A DNA stretch of 37,507 nucleotides. Origin: Bacteroidales bacterium (GTDB lineage Bacteria > Bacteroidota > Bacteroidia > Bacteroidales > UBA932). Location: contig JAFRXI010000075.1 of assembly GCA_017437755.1 (NCBI GenBank), forward strand, positions 1 to 37,507, in the 5' to 3' direction. Positions 6,659 to 13,956 of this stretch are shown piece by piece. The translations under genes and the position numbers were made by a program. Position 1 is the first letter of the stretch. Every line of letters begins with the position of its first letter. The notes below the pieces were generated by a model. The model saw only the letters and a program-made list of their open reading frames with translations, had not been told where the DNA came from and did no database searches.

Positions 6659-8511
6659 CCGCATGGAACGTAATAGGGGATTTCTTCGTGAACCTGTTCT
6701 CCTTTGACCAGGCCCACCCCCTCCTTTTCACCCAGTTCTATTTCTGGGCGTTCTTTGCATTGGTCTTTGCCGGGATGTCGGTTTTCAGGAACAAGGTGCT
6801 GCTCAGGAACACCTTCCTGTTCGCGTCCAGCCTGTTTTTCTACTACAAGACCAGCGGCCTTTTCCTCATACTGCTGCTTTTTGTCATCGTCTATAACTAT
6901 CTGGCCGGCCTGGGGCTTGGCAGGATGCGGAAAGGGCGTAAGGCGCTGCTGGTGCTGAGCGTGGTGGTAGACCTGTCGCTGCTGGCCTATTTCAAGTATG
7001 CCTATTTCCTTACGGACCTGGTAAACAGCCTGTTTGGGACGCACTTCGCCGTTTTTGACATCTTTGCCCTGGTGGGGAATACCATCACCGGGCAGGAGCG
7101 GTTTGACATAGGCAACATCTTCCTGCCGGTGGGCGTGTCGTTCTTTACCTTCCAGGCAATCAGCTACATAGCGGACATATACCGGAAGAAGATACAGCCG
7201 GTTGGCAACTTTCTGGATTTCGGTTTCTACCTCAGCTTCTTCCCGCAGCTGGTGGCCGGGCCCATCGTGAGGGCGTCCGACTTCATTAGCCAGCTCCACA
7301 AGCCGTTCAGCCTGAGCCGGCGCTGGTTTGGGATAGCGGTGTTCTGGATAATGAACGGCCTGGTTAAAAAAATAGTTCTCAGCGACTATATCGCCGTGAA
7401 TTTCTGCGACAGGGTGTTCGAGAACCCCTTGCTGTACAGCGGTTTCGAGAACCTTGCGGCCCTGTTCGGCTACTCCCTCCAGGTCTATGCCGACTTTTCC
7501 GGCTATACCGACATCGCCATAGGAGTGGCGCTGCTGATGGGGTTCTACCTGCCCAAGAACTTCAATTCGCCGTATAAGGCCCGCACGGCCGGAGAGTTCT
7601 GGAAACGCTGGCACATGAGCCTTTCGTCCTGGCTGAAGGACTACCTGTACATCCCCCTCGGAGGCAACCGGAACGCCACTCCGGGTACCTGGATATGCAT
7701 TTTCGGGATAGCGTTGATTGCAGTCTTCCTGTCGGGAAGCCTGTGGGTTGCGGGCGTGGTGGCGGCGCTCACGCTGGTGGTCGGCCTTTGGGCGCTGTTC
7801 AGCCCCGGGAGCCGGAGGAAGATAGTCACCAACATCAACTCCATGAACACCATGCTCCTGGGAGGTCTGTGGCACGGAGCCAGCTGGAATTTCATGATCT
7901 GGGGCGGCCTGAACGGCCTTGGAATGATAATAAACAAGTTCTGGAAGGGGTGGAACGTTTATGCCAGGGCGGGAATCACGATGGCCCTGTCGGCGGCCTT
8001 GTGGCTCATTGGCAGATACTTCCCGGCACCGGTATGGAATCTTTTCCTGGTCTGGATGCTCGTCACCTGCGCGGGTGCTGTCATTCATGCCGTTTACCGT
8101 GCAACGGGCTTCAAGTGGGAATTCAAGTGGCTGGATACCGCCTGGGCGGTGTTCCAGACCTTCGTTTTCATCACCTTCACCAGGCTTTTCTTCCGCAGCG
8201 GCTCCAATCTCGACCCGGCCGAGGCCAATGAAAAGGCCTGGAACACCGCAAAGAACATGGTGAACCAGATAGGATCGGCCTGGGACGTCTCCAAGATTCC
8301 GGACATGCTCTGGCAGTACAAGGCGGTGTTCATCACAATCGTGGTGGGAATGATAATCCACTGGCTTCCGGAACGTTTCAAGAGGCGTTACCGCATCTGG
8401 TTCTCCAGGATGCCCATCCCCGTGATGGTGGTTGCCTGCGCTGCCATAATCTTCTTCTTCTACCAGTTCATAACGGCCGATCTCCAGAGTTTCATTTACT
8501 TCCAGTTCTAG
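6655..8511 (+). CDS. MBOAT-family O-acyltransferase (AlgI/DltB-like)
   Basis: This 618-residue polytopic membrane protein belongs to the MBOAT family and is closest in style to alginate O-acetylase AlgI. Seen motifs include FSGYTDIAIG, FWKRWHMSLSSWLKDYLYIP with His320, and GGLWHGASWNF with the catalytic His407. Such proteins pass an acyl group, usually acetyl, across the inner membrane to a periplasmic SGNH partner. I chose ATG 6655, which overlaps the previous stop as ATGA, rather than the in-frame TTG at 6634. Between GGNR (about 342) and the catalytic GGLWHG there are about 62 residues against roughly 16 in AlgI; the extra part is hydrophobic and could add two membrane passes. A strong hairpin follows the gene. 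Confidence 0.9.
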   Translation: MTAWNVIGDFFVNLFSFDQAHPLLFTQFYFWAFFALVFAGMSVFRNKVLLRNTFLFASSLFFYYKTSGLFLILLLFVIVYNYLAGLGLGRMRKGRKALLVLSVVVDLSLLAYFKYAYFLTDLVNSLFGTHFAVFDIFALVGNTITGQERFDIGNIFLPVGVSFFTFQAISYIADIYRKKIQPVGNFLDFGFYLSFFPQLVAGPIVRASDFISQLHKPFSLSRRWFGIAVFWIMNGLVKKIVLSDYIAVNFCDRVFENPLLYSGFENLAALFGYSLQVYADFSGYTDIAIGVALLMGFYLPKNFNSPYKARTAGEFWKRWHMSLSSWLKDYLYIPLGGNRNATPGTWICIFGIALIAVFLSGSLWVAGVVAALTLVVGLWALFSPGSRRKIVTNINSMNTMLLGGLWHGASWNFMIWGGLNGLGMIINKFWKGWNVYARAGITMALSAALWLIGRYFPAPVWNLFLVWMLVTCAGAVIHAVYRATGFKWEFKWLDTAWAVFQTFVFITFTRLFFRSGSNLDPAEANEKAWNTAKNMVNQIGSAWDVSKIPDMLWQYKAVFITIVVGMIIHWLPERFKRRYRIWFSRMPIPVMVVACAAIIFFFYQFITADLQSFIYFQF

Positions 8512-8540
8512 GAAGCAGCGGACGATTTTCTGCGGTTGCG

Positions 8541-8579
8541 GGTGTTTTTCGTAATATGTTTCATATTATGAAAAACACC
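8541..8579 (+). terminator. Hairpin terminator after the MBOAT operon
   Basis: GGTGTTTTTC (8541-8550) pairs with GAAAAACACC (8570-8579), and the inner arms GTAATATG and CATATTAT extend the stem to 18 bp with one G-T pair and a 3-nt TTT loop. It is followed by the T-rich GTTATTTGTTTCTT. The right half also contains the first TTTCATATTATGAAA box, so terminator and operator palindromes overlap but have different centres. Confidence 0.7.
8559..8573. promoter_or_regulatory. Putative IclR-type operator box 1
   Basis: TTTCATATTATGAAA is a perfect 7-1-7 palindrome. It is the first of three copies before the regulator gene; three more lie before the SusCD operon. Confidence 0.55.
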
Positions 8580-8587
8580 GTTATTTG

Positions 8588-8602
8588 TTTCTTAATGTGA
8601 AA
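8588..8602. promoter_or_regulatory. Putative IclR-type operator box 2
   Basis: TTTCTTAATGTGAAA keeps the TTTC-N7-GAAA frame of the other boxes. It lies 29 nt, centre to centre, after box 1. Confidence 0.5.
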
Positions 8603-8649
8603 AATGGTCGGAAATATGTAGAAATCTTGTTTTACTGACAGGAAAATGG

Positions 8650-8680
8650 TTTGTTATTTTATTAAACTTCATTATTTTCG
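8650..8680 (+). promoter_or_regulatory. Promoter of the IclR-family regulator gene
   Basis: TTTG at 8650-8653 is followed after exactly 19 nt by TATTTTCG at 8673-8680, one mismatch from TAnnTTTG. The spacing is that of Bacteroidota vegetative promoters. A palindromic box starts 8 nt downstream, about at the transcription start, which fits autoregulation. Confidence 0.6.
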
Positions 8681-8688
8681 TATACCAC

Positions 8689-8703
8689 TTTCATAATAAG
8701 AAA
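8689..8703. promoter_or_regulatory. Putative IclR-type operator box 3, at the regulator's start of transcription
   Basis: TTTCATAATAAGAAA matches the shared 15-nt box and sits just after the -7 element of the regulator promoter, where bound protein would block transcription. Confidence 0.6.
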
Positions 8704-8726
8704 TTTTGGTATTTATCTGACCACAA

Positions 8727-9473
8727 ATGATACTGGTACTGGACAAAGCTCTCCGTATATTGGAATTCCTGGGCGAGAATCCCCGCAAACCCGTCCCCAT
8801 GTCGGAGATTGCCGATACATTGTCGCTTGACCGCGGGACCTGCGCCCATATCCTCAAGTCGCTTTCCGCCCGGGGCTTCGTGCAGCAGGAGGCTCCCCGG
8901 AGCGGCTATCAGCTGGGCTACAAGATTTATCACATCACCGGCCACTACGTTGAAAACGCGGAACTTACGTCAATCGCGCGGAAAGACGTGGACGCCCTTG
9001 GTGCGGAACTCAACGAAACCGCCATCCTGGCCGTGGCCAGGAACGACATGCGGGTAGTCCTTTACGATACCGTCCCGGAGAGGCGTCTCCTGGCCCGTAC
9101 CGATATGGCCAGGCCCATCTATGCCGCCTGCGCCGGCCGTGTGATAATGGCCAATTATACATCGGCACATCTGGAGAAATGCCTGATCAGGCTGGGGCTT
9201 CCATCGCGGAAGGAGTGGCCGGAAATATATCTTTCCGAGCATCCGGAGCAGGAGTTGGTAAACGCCCTTGCCCAGATCAAGCAGCGCGGCTATGCCATTC
9301 AGTACGACCATGAGATCACCGGCTTTGCGGCGCCGCTTTTCATGGGAGGGCACGTGAAGGGAAGCCTCGGGACTTACCTTCCCAACGACAGGATAACCGA
9401 CGAGAAGGTAATCATCAATGCGCTGCTCCGACATGCCGACGAAATCAACCGTAAACTGAGCATTGTAAAATGA
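8727..9473 (+). CDS. IclR-family transcriptional regulator
   Basis: This 248-residue protein has the IclR layout: an N-terminal winged helix-turn-helix (VLDKALRILEFL ... SEIADTLSLDRGTCAHILKSL, residues 3-65) and a C-terminal effector-binding domain (about 80-245) containing RPIYAACAGRVIMA and ITGFAAPLF. IclR proteins act as dimers or tetramers and sense small acids; the KdgR branch senses 2-keto-3-deoxygluconate, which fits the KDG pathway encoded downstream. Three 15-nt palindromes precede the gene and three more precede the SusCD operon, so it probably controls both and itself. It is translationally coupled or nearly so to the GH43-like gene. Whether it represses or activates cannot be read from the sequence. 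Confidence 0.9.
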   Translation: MILVLDKALRILEFLGENPRKPVPMSEIADTLSLDRGTCAHILKSLSARGFVQQEAPRSGYQLGYKIYHITGHYVENAELTSIARKDVDALGAELNETAILAVARNDMRVVLYDTVPERRLLARTDMARPIYAACAGRVIMANYTSAHLEKCLIRLGLPSRKEWPEIYLSEHPEQELVNALAQIKQRGYAIQYDHEITGFAAPLFMGGHVKGSLGTYLPNDRITDEKVIINALLRHADEINRKLSIVK

Positions 9474-9481
9474 TCCGCCAT

Positions 9482-10696
9482 ATGAAAAAGATCCTGCTGA
9501 TGATTGCGCTGACCGTGCCGGTGTCATGCGGTCCCGCTTCCCCGGACGCCCCCAAGACCGTTATGGAAACCACCCTGGTCAGGGAGGGCGTCGCCGACCC
9601 GTGCCTGGTCTTTGACGACGGCCTCTATTACCTTACCTCGACAGGGGGGTCCAGGCTCGTGATGGTCAAGGACAAGTCCGTAGCCGGCCTGTCCAACGAG
9701 GCGCATCCGGGTTCGGAAGCGGCGGTCATATATGATTCCGCCGGGGATCCCACCGTGGAACAGCTGTATGGGGAAGGCGCCGTCATCAACGGCTGCTGGT
9801 CTCCCGAGATCCACTATTTCTCCGAGAAGGAGTTCCCCGGCAACTCGGGATGGTACATGTACTTTGGTCTCAGGCAGAAGTATTCCGACCAGACCGGGAC
9901 GTCGCGCAACATCAGGATGGTGGTGCTTAAGTCGGCCAGCGGCAAGGTGGACGGCCCGTACGTGAGCCCCGTCACAGGCGTGGTCTGCCAGACCCAGCCC
10001 GTGCTGGGGGCCGACGGCAACCCCATTGCCAGGTGGGCCGTGGGGCCGAGCGTCCTCCGCGTGCCGTCGGGCAAATACAGGGGAACCTACCTGATGTGGG
10101 TTGAGGAAACCGGCCGCGGCGAGGGATACGGCAAATTCTACCAGAAAATAATGATATCGCACTTCTCGTCCCCCTGGCAGCTGGAAGGCGAGCCCGGGAT
10201 CATAACCACGCCCACCCAGGAGTGGGAGACCCATGGCGCCAACGAGAAAAAGCCATGTGTGGTGGAGGGCGCCACGGCTGTTTACGGCGACCGCGGCGAG
10301 GTGTTCCTGACCTACTGCGGCAGCGGTTACTGGTCGGACTACGGAATCGGCCAGCTTACCCTTAAGCGCAAGGGCCGCAGGTTCGAGGATCCGCTCAAGA
10401 CGGAATCCTGGGTGAAGTACGATGGCAATCCGGTTTTTTCGTCCGTCAAGAGCGGGGACCTGCGCGGAGCGGGACACGGATTCTTCGTGAGGAGCGCCTC
10501 CGGCGGCCGTTTCATCTGCTATCATGCCTTCCCTTTTGAAAACGGGGAGAAGATAAACCGTCGCAACGCCTATCTGGAGCCCTACTCCATCGACAAGTCG
10601 GCGGCATGCCCCACGGCCCCGGACGGCGTAATCCGCATGGGGGCCCTCGGCACCGGGGTTACCGCACCGGTAAAAGGTACCAGGATAGAATTCTGA
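9482..10696 (+). CDS. GH43-like glycoside hydrolase lipoprotein (paralog 1)
   Basis: This 404-residue protein is a lipoprotein (TVPVSC with lipid Cys16) with a five-bladed beta-propeller of the GH43/GH32 clan type. ADPCLVF gives the likely base Asp39, CWSPE contains Glu109 where GH43 has its WAPD/E motif, and VEGATAVY contains Glu262, the likely general acid. The phrase YCGSGYWSDYGIGQLTL resembles the GH43 motif YSxSxxWTxxYxLGxLT. It shares all these with the protein at 31136-32428. GH43 enzymes mostly cut arabinose, xylose or galactose links; the subfamily here is unclear. An alternative ATG at 9470 overlaps the IclR stop as ATGA; 9482 gives the cleaner signal peptide. It is likely on the outer membrane or periplasmic. 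Confidence 0.75.
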   Translation: MKKILLMIALTVPVSCGPASPDAPKTVMETTLVREGVADPCLVFDDGLYYLTSTGGSRLVMVKDKSVAGLSNEAHPGSEAAVIYDSAGDPTVEQLYGEGAVINGCWSPEIHYFSEKEFPGNSGWYMYFGLRQKYSDQTGTSRNIRMVVLKSASGKVDGPYVSPVTGVVCQTQPVLGADGNPIARWAVGPSVLRVPSGKYRGTYLMWVEETGRGEGYGKFYQKIMISHFSSPWQLEGEPGIITTPTQEWETHGANEKKPCVVEGATAVYGDRGEVFLTYCGSGYWSDYGIGQLTLKRKGRRFEDPLKTESWVKYDGNPVFSSVKSGDLRGAGHGFFVRSASGGRFICYHAFPFENGEKINRRNAYLEPYSIDKSAACPTAPDGVIRMGALGTGVTAPVKGTRIEF

Positions 10697-10700
10697 TCAT

Positions 10701-12149
10701 ATGAAAAGGCTGTTTTCGGCGGTACTTTTTGCCGCGCTTTGCATGACCGTTGCGGCCAAACCCGCCAAGCGGGATCTGCGGCATGTGGGGATGGACTATC
10801 TGGACAAGAGTTTTGCGGTCTACGACAGCATCCAGAAGCGGATCCACGGCTTTGCCGAACCCGGATTCAGGGAATACCGCAGCTCGGCGACCCTGGCTGA
10901 TTTCCTGGAGGAGAATGGTTTCAGCGTCGAGCGGGGAGTGGCGGAAATCCCCACCGCCTTCATCGCCACCTTTGGCAGCGGCAGTCCCGTAATCGGGGTC
11001 ATGGCGGAATATGACGCCCTCCCTGGCCTTTCGCAGGACACGGTGAGTTTCCGGAAGCCCGTCGGGGGCATGGACTACGGGCACGGCTGCGGGCACAACC
11101 TGATTGGAACCGCCTCCGTTGCGGCCGGGGTCTCGATTTCCCGATTCCTCGCGGCGAGCGGCCTTCCGGGCACCATCAAGGTATTCGGCTGCCCGGCCGA
11201 GGAGAATGGGAGCGGCAAGGCGTATATGGTCATGGCCGGCTGCTTCAACGGCTGCGACGCCGTCTTTGACTGGCACCCCTCGGGCGGAAACAGGATGCAG
11301 ACGACCCCAGGCCTTGCCATCATCAGCGCCAGGTTCACCTTCAAGGGTGTCAGCGCCCATGCGTCCGGTGCCCCGTGGAAAGGCCGCTCGGCCCTGGATG
11401 GGGTGGAAGCATTTGATTATATGATGAATATGATGCGGGAACATATCCCGCCAAGCGCCAGGGTCCATTATGTGATCACCGACGGCGGGAAGGCGCCCAA
11501 CGTGGTTCCCGACCAGGCGCAGGTGCTCTATTATTTCCGCCATCCCAGCGGAGCGGAAGCCAGGAAAATCTTTGACAGGGCCGTGCTTGCGGCGGAGGGG
11601 GCTGCAATGGGAACAGGCACATCCATGGAATATGAAATCATGGGGGGCAACTATGAGATACTTATCAACCGCTCCCTCGCCCAAATCATCCAGGACAACC
11701 TGGTCAGGGTGGGCGGACTGGACCTGGACAGCCGTGAAAGGGAATTCATAAAGGAGCTTGCGGCCAATTCGGGGTCCAAGGATCCGGAGAAGGACCTGGA
11801 AAGGATGACTACCGTGGTTGAGAAACTCGGGCCTCCTTCCAGCGGAGGGGGATCCACCGACGTGGGGAACGTCTCGCAGATAGTACCCGTAGCCACCCTC
11901 CAGGTCGCCACCACCGTTTCCTCCGCCGGAATGCATACCTGGCAGCAGACGGCTTCGGGCGGAACAACCATTGGAACCAAGGCCCTCCTCAACGTGGCCA
12001 GGATCTATTACCTTTCGGCGGTGGACATCTATACCGATCCCGCCAGGCTCGGGCCGGTGAAGGAGGAGTTCCGGTCCAAGCGCGGGGAGCACCCCGGATT
12101 CGTGCCCCTGACGGGAAACCGCAAGCCGCCCTTGGATTACCGGGATTAG
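10701..12149 (+). CDS. Exported M20 amidohydrolase, AbgB-like
   Basis: This 482-residue protein belongs to peptidase family M20, subfamily D, and is closest to AbgB (p-aminobenzoyl-glutamate hydrolase subunit B). The zinc-ligand motif GHGCGHN is at 127-133 (His128, His132), with AEENGSGKA as the Glu-containing motif and the family words GGGSTDVGNVSQ and HTWQQTA near the C-terminus. Residues about 205-320 form the lid or dimerisation domain. Unlike AbgB it has a signal peptide (MKRLFSAVLFAALCMTVAA), so it acts in the periplasm. The family hydrolyses amide bonds of N-acyl amino acids and similar compounds. It lies 4 nt after the GH43-like gene, in one operon with the regulator, which suggests the locus substrate carries an amide link. 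Confidence 0.85.
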   Translation: MKRLFSAVLFAALCMTVAAKPAKRDLRHVGMDYLDKSFAVYDSIQKRIHGFAEPGFREYRSSATLADFLEENGFSVERGVAEIPTAFIATFGSGSPVIGVMAEYDALPGLSQDTVSFRKPVGGMDYGHGCGHNLIGTASVAAGVSISRFLAASGLPGTIKVFGCPAEENGSGKAYMVMAGCFNGCDAVFDWHPSGGNRMQTTPGLAIISARFTFKGVSAHASGAPWKGRSALDGVEAFDYMMNMMREHIPPSARVHYVITDGGKAPNVVPDQAQVLYYFRHPSGAEARKIFDRAVLAAEGAAMGTGTSMEYEIMGGNYEILINRSLAQIIQDNLVRVGGLDLDSREREFIKELAANSGSKDPEKDLERMTTVVEKLGPPSSGGGSTDVGNVSQIVPVATLQVATTVSSAGMHTWQQTASGGTTIGTKALLNVARIYYLSAVDIYTDPARLGPVKEEFRSKRGEHPGFVPLTGNRKPPLDYRD

Positions 12150-12151
12150 TG

Positions 12152-12166
12152 TTTCACATCATGAAA
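12152..12166. promoter_or_regulatory. Putative IclR-type operator box 4
   Basis: TTTCACATCATGAAA starts 2 nt after the stop codon of the amidohydrolase gene and matches the boxes before the regulator gene. Confidence 0.55.
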
Positions 12167-12180
12167 ATAAAGCAAACAGG

Positions 12181-12195
12181 TTTCACTATGTGAAC
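12181..12195. promoter_or_regulatory. Putative IclR-type operator box 5
   Basis: TTTCACTATGTGAAC matches the shared box with one change in the outer arm. It lies 29 nt, centre to centre, after box 4, the same distance as boxes 1 and 2. Confidence 0.5.
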
Positions 12196-12213
12196 AAGGA
12201 CGCCAAAATGGGA

Positions 12214-12228
12214 TATGGTTAAACCATA
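12214..12228. promoter_or_regulatory. Second, unrelated palindrome before the SusCD operon
   Basis: TATGGTTAAACCATA is a perfect 7-1-7 palindrome, different in sequence from the TTTCA...TGAAA boxes that surround it. It could be the site of another regulator. I saw no second copy in the window. Confidence 0.35.
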
Positions 12229-12245
12229 ATCCGATAAAGATTACT

Positions 12246-12253
12246 TATTTTTA
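12246..12253 (+). promoter_or_regulatory. Possible -7 box of the SusCD operon
   Basis: TATTTTTA is one mismatch from TAnnTTTG. It lies 9 nt before operator box 6, nearly the same geometry as at the regulator promoter (8 nt). No good -33 box is seen, which would fit an activated or weak promoter. Confidence 0.35.
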
Positions 12254-12262
12254 GTAGTGACT

Positions 12263-12277
12263 TTTCACATTATGAAA
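12263..12277. promoter_or_regulatory. Putative IclR-type operator box 6
   Basis: TTTCACATTATGAAA is close to the consensus of the set and lies between the likely -7 box and the first gene of the SusCD operon. Confidence 0.6.
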
Positions 12278-12312
12278 AAATAATATAATTAACCAATACT
12301 GCAGATGTTCTT

Positions 12313-13935
12313 ATGAGAAAACAATCTCTTGCAATTTGTCTGCTTGCCATGCTGGTAGCATGTCAGCAGACGCCAACGGAGTCCAATCCGCTGGATTACG
12401 ACGAAATCGACGTCTGTTTCAAGGCTTCGCTTACCGGCGCGGAGTGGCCTGAAGGCGCCACCGTCGGCATCGTGGCCACATGCGTTAGGGACGGGGAGGA
12501 AGGAACCGTGATGAGCGGCTCAAAGGTGGCCCGCTTCAAGACAGGCGGCGAATACCTTGTTCCCGTTTCGGAAAACGACAGGGTTATCGCCAGGAGGGGC
12601 GACCACGGGTTCAAGTTCATCGCCATCTATCCTTGTCCCGACGCCAATGCCGACCTGGCCGCCATCCCCGTGGCAGTACCCGCCACCCAGGACGGCCGGT
12701 CCGACATCAGCACCAGGCTCGTGAGTATCGGCAGCACGGGGGCGCTGACTGTGCTCCCGCCCGTGGAGATCAACCTGTCTTCGCCGTTCAGCATCCTTAC
12801 CTTCGAGATTCCGTCGGACGAACTCACCGGAACCTCGTTCTCCATCAAAAAGGTCAATGTCTCATTGGAGTCAGGCTCCCTTGTACAGTCCGGTACATAC
12901 AATGCCTTCACTGGGAAATTCACGGAGACCGGCACCTCCGGCGAAGTGACCGTTGACTTTGGGGAAGGCATAAGCCTTGGTTCCTCTTCGGCTATCGTGC
13001 AGTTCCTTACAGCTCCTTTCACCGTTCCCGAAGGCGGTGTGGAGGTCAACATTATCGAGGGAGACAATACGGAAACCACGCTCAGCGCTTTCTCCGGAGA
13101 TAAGGATAAAGGCATGCAGATCAAGGAGGGCGGCACCTATTCCACCGTCCTGACAGGCGACGGAATCGTGCCTGTCAAGTTCCCCGTGGTCTTCCCGCTG
13201 GGATACAAGAGCGATAATACGGCATACTATACGTCAACCGATCCCGCTCCTTATTGGGTCGACTGGGTACAGGATGAAGCATTCAGGAAAACCGGGACAT
13301 GGACCGGCCAGCACGGCAAGATACTCTGCCCTGACCAGCCCCAGGCCTATTTCACCTGGAACTGGGACGAGAAGATCAGCAAGCTTGGAATAGTATACAA
13401 ACTCGACGCCGTGGCCAATGCCAATGCAGGTATCCGTATGAACAGCCCCTGGCCCGTTGGTATGTGGACCGATGACTTCTTTGAATTCGTAATCCCGGTA
13501 CGCAAGTTCGCCGCGGGTTCCATCCTGAAATTGACCATTCCGTTCTTCACCCGTAAGGGCCCCACCTTCTGGGAGGTTCTGTATCTTGACGGAGATGAGT
13601 GGAAATCCACCGCCCAGGACGACCTGCCAGCACTGCCCGACTCCGACATCAAGGCCCGCGCCACATGGGCTGTACCGTATCATGAGGTAAAGGATGTCTG
13701 GGACAACAATTTCAGCGTCAGGATGACTTTTGCAAACGCTATCCCCAGCGGAGAGATCCATATCAAGGTCCGCGTAGTGGACGGCTCCATCATTTCCTTC
13801 GCCGCCAACACGGTGACCACCGGCAATACCACGCCCAATGTCAGCGGCACCACGGCCAATGCCCCCTGGTACCTCGCGGATTGCAGTGATACGGAGAAAG
13901 TCAGGGCTGACCAGGCCATAAGGATAGAGATGTAA
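12313..13935 (+). CDS. Fimbrillin-like surface lipoprotein, first gene of the SusCD operon
   Basis: This 540-residue lipoprotein (LLAMLVACQQ, lipid Cys17) has an N-terminal half (about 25-300) in the style of Bacteroidota fimbrillin-like proteins: DYDEIDVCFKAS, FKFIAIYPCPDAN, then repeated beta strands rich in Ser, Thr and Gly. The C-terminal half (about 305-540) looks like a further beta-sandwich with many aromatic residues (YWVDWVQDEAF, YFTWNWDEK) and may bind glycan. SusE/SusF-type glycan-binding lipoproteins usually follow SusD; here a lipoprotein precedes SusC by 21 nt. A role as the surface glycan-binding protein of the locus is my inference. No enzyme motif is seen. Confidence 0.6.
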   Translation: MRKQSLAICLLAMLVACQQTPTESNPLDYDEIDVCFKASLTGAEWPEGATVGIVATCVRDGEEGTVMSGSKVARFKTGGEYLVPVSENDRVIARRGDHGFKFIAIYPCPDANADLAAIPVAVPATQDGRSDISTRLVSIGSTGALTVLPPVEINLSSPFSILTFEIPSDELTGTSFSIKKVNVSLESGSLVQSGTYNAFTGKFTETGTSGEVTVDFGEGISLGSSSAIVQFLTAPFTVPEGGVEVNIIEGDNTETTLSAFSGDKDKGMQIKEGGTYSTVLTGDGIVPVKFPVVFPLGYKSDNTAYYTSTDPAPYWVDWVQDEAFRKTGTWTGQHGKILCPDQPQAYFTWNWDEKISKLGIVYKLDAVANANAGIRMNSPWPVGMWTDDFFEFVIPVRKFAAGSILKLTIPFFTRKGPTFWEVLYLDGDEWKSTAQDDLPALPDSDIKARATWAVPYHEVKDVWDNNFSVRMTFANAIPSGEIHIKVRVVDGSIISFAANTVTTGNTTPNVSGTTANAPWYLADCSDTEKVRADQAIRIEM

Positions 13936-13956
13936 TAACGTTAAATCAGGATTATT

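Noticed and set aside
6499-8361. 620-residue open frame on the minus strand opposite the MBOAT gene
   Set aside because: It lies wholly opposite the MBOAT gene and the end of the second SGNH gene, its composition is rich in His, Arg, Gln and Gly without motifs, and the plus-strand genes have full family signatures. It is a GC-driven shadow.
9524-10525. 333-residue open frame opposite the first GH43-like gene
   Set aside because: Antisense shadow of a gene with conserved propeller motifs.
10659-12092. 477-residue open frame opposite the M20 amidohydrolase gene
   Set aside because: Antisense shadow; no start signal and no recognisable motif.
10701-12149. M20 gene considered as an ordinary peptidase T or DapE
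   Set aside because: The HGCGHN motif, GGGSTDVG and HTWQQTA words fit the M20D AbgB group instead.
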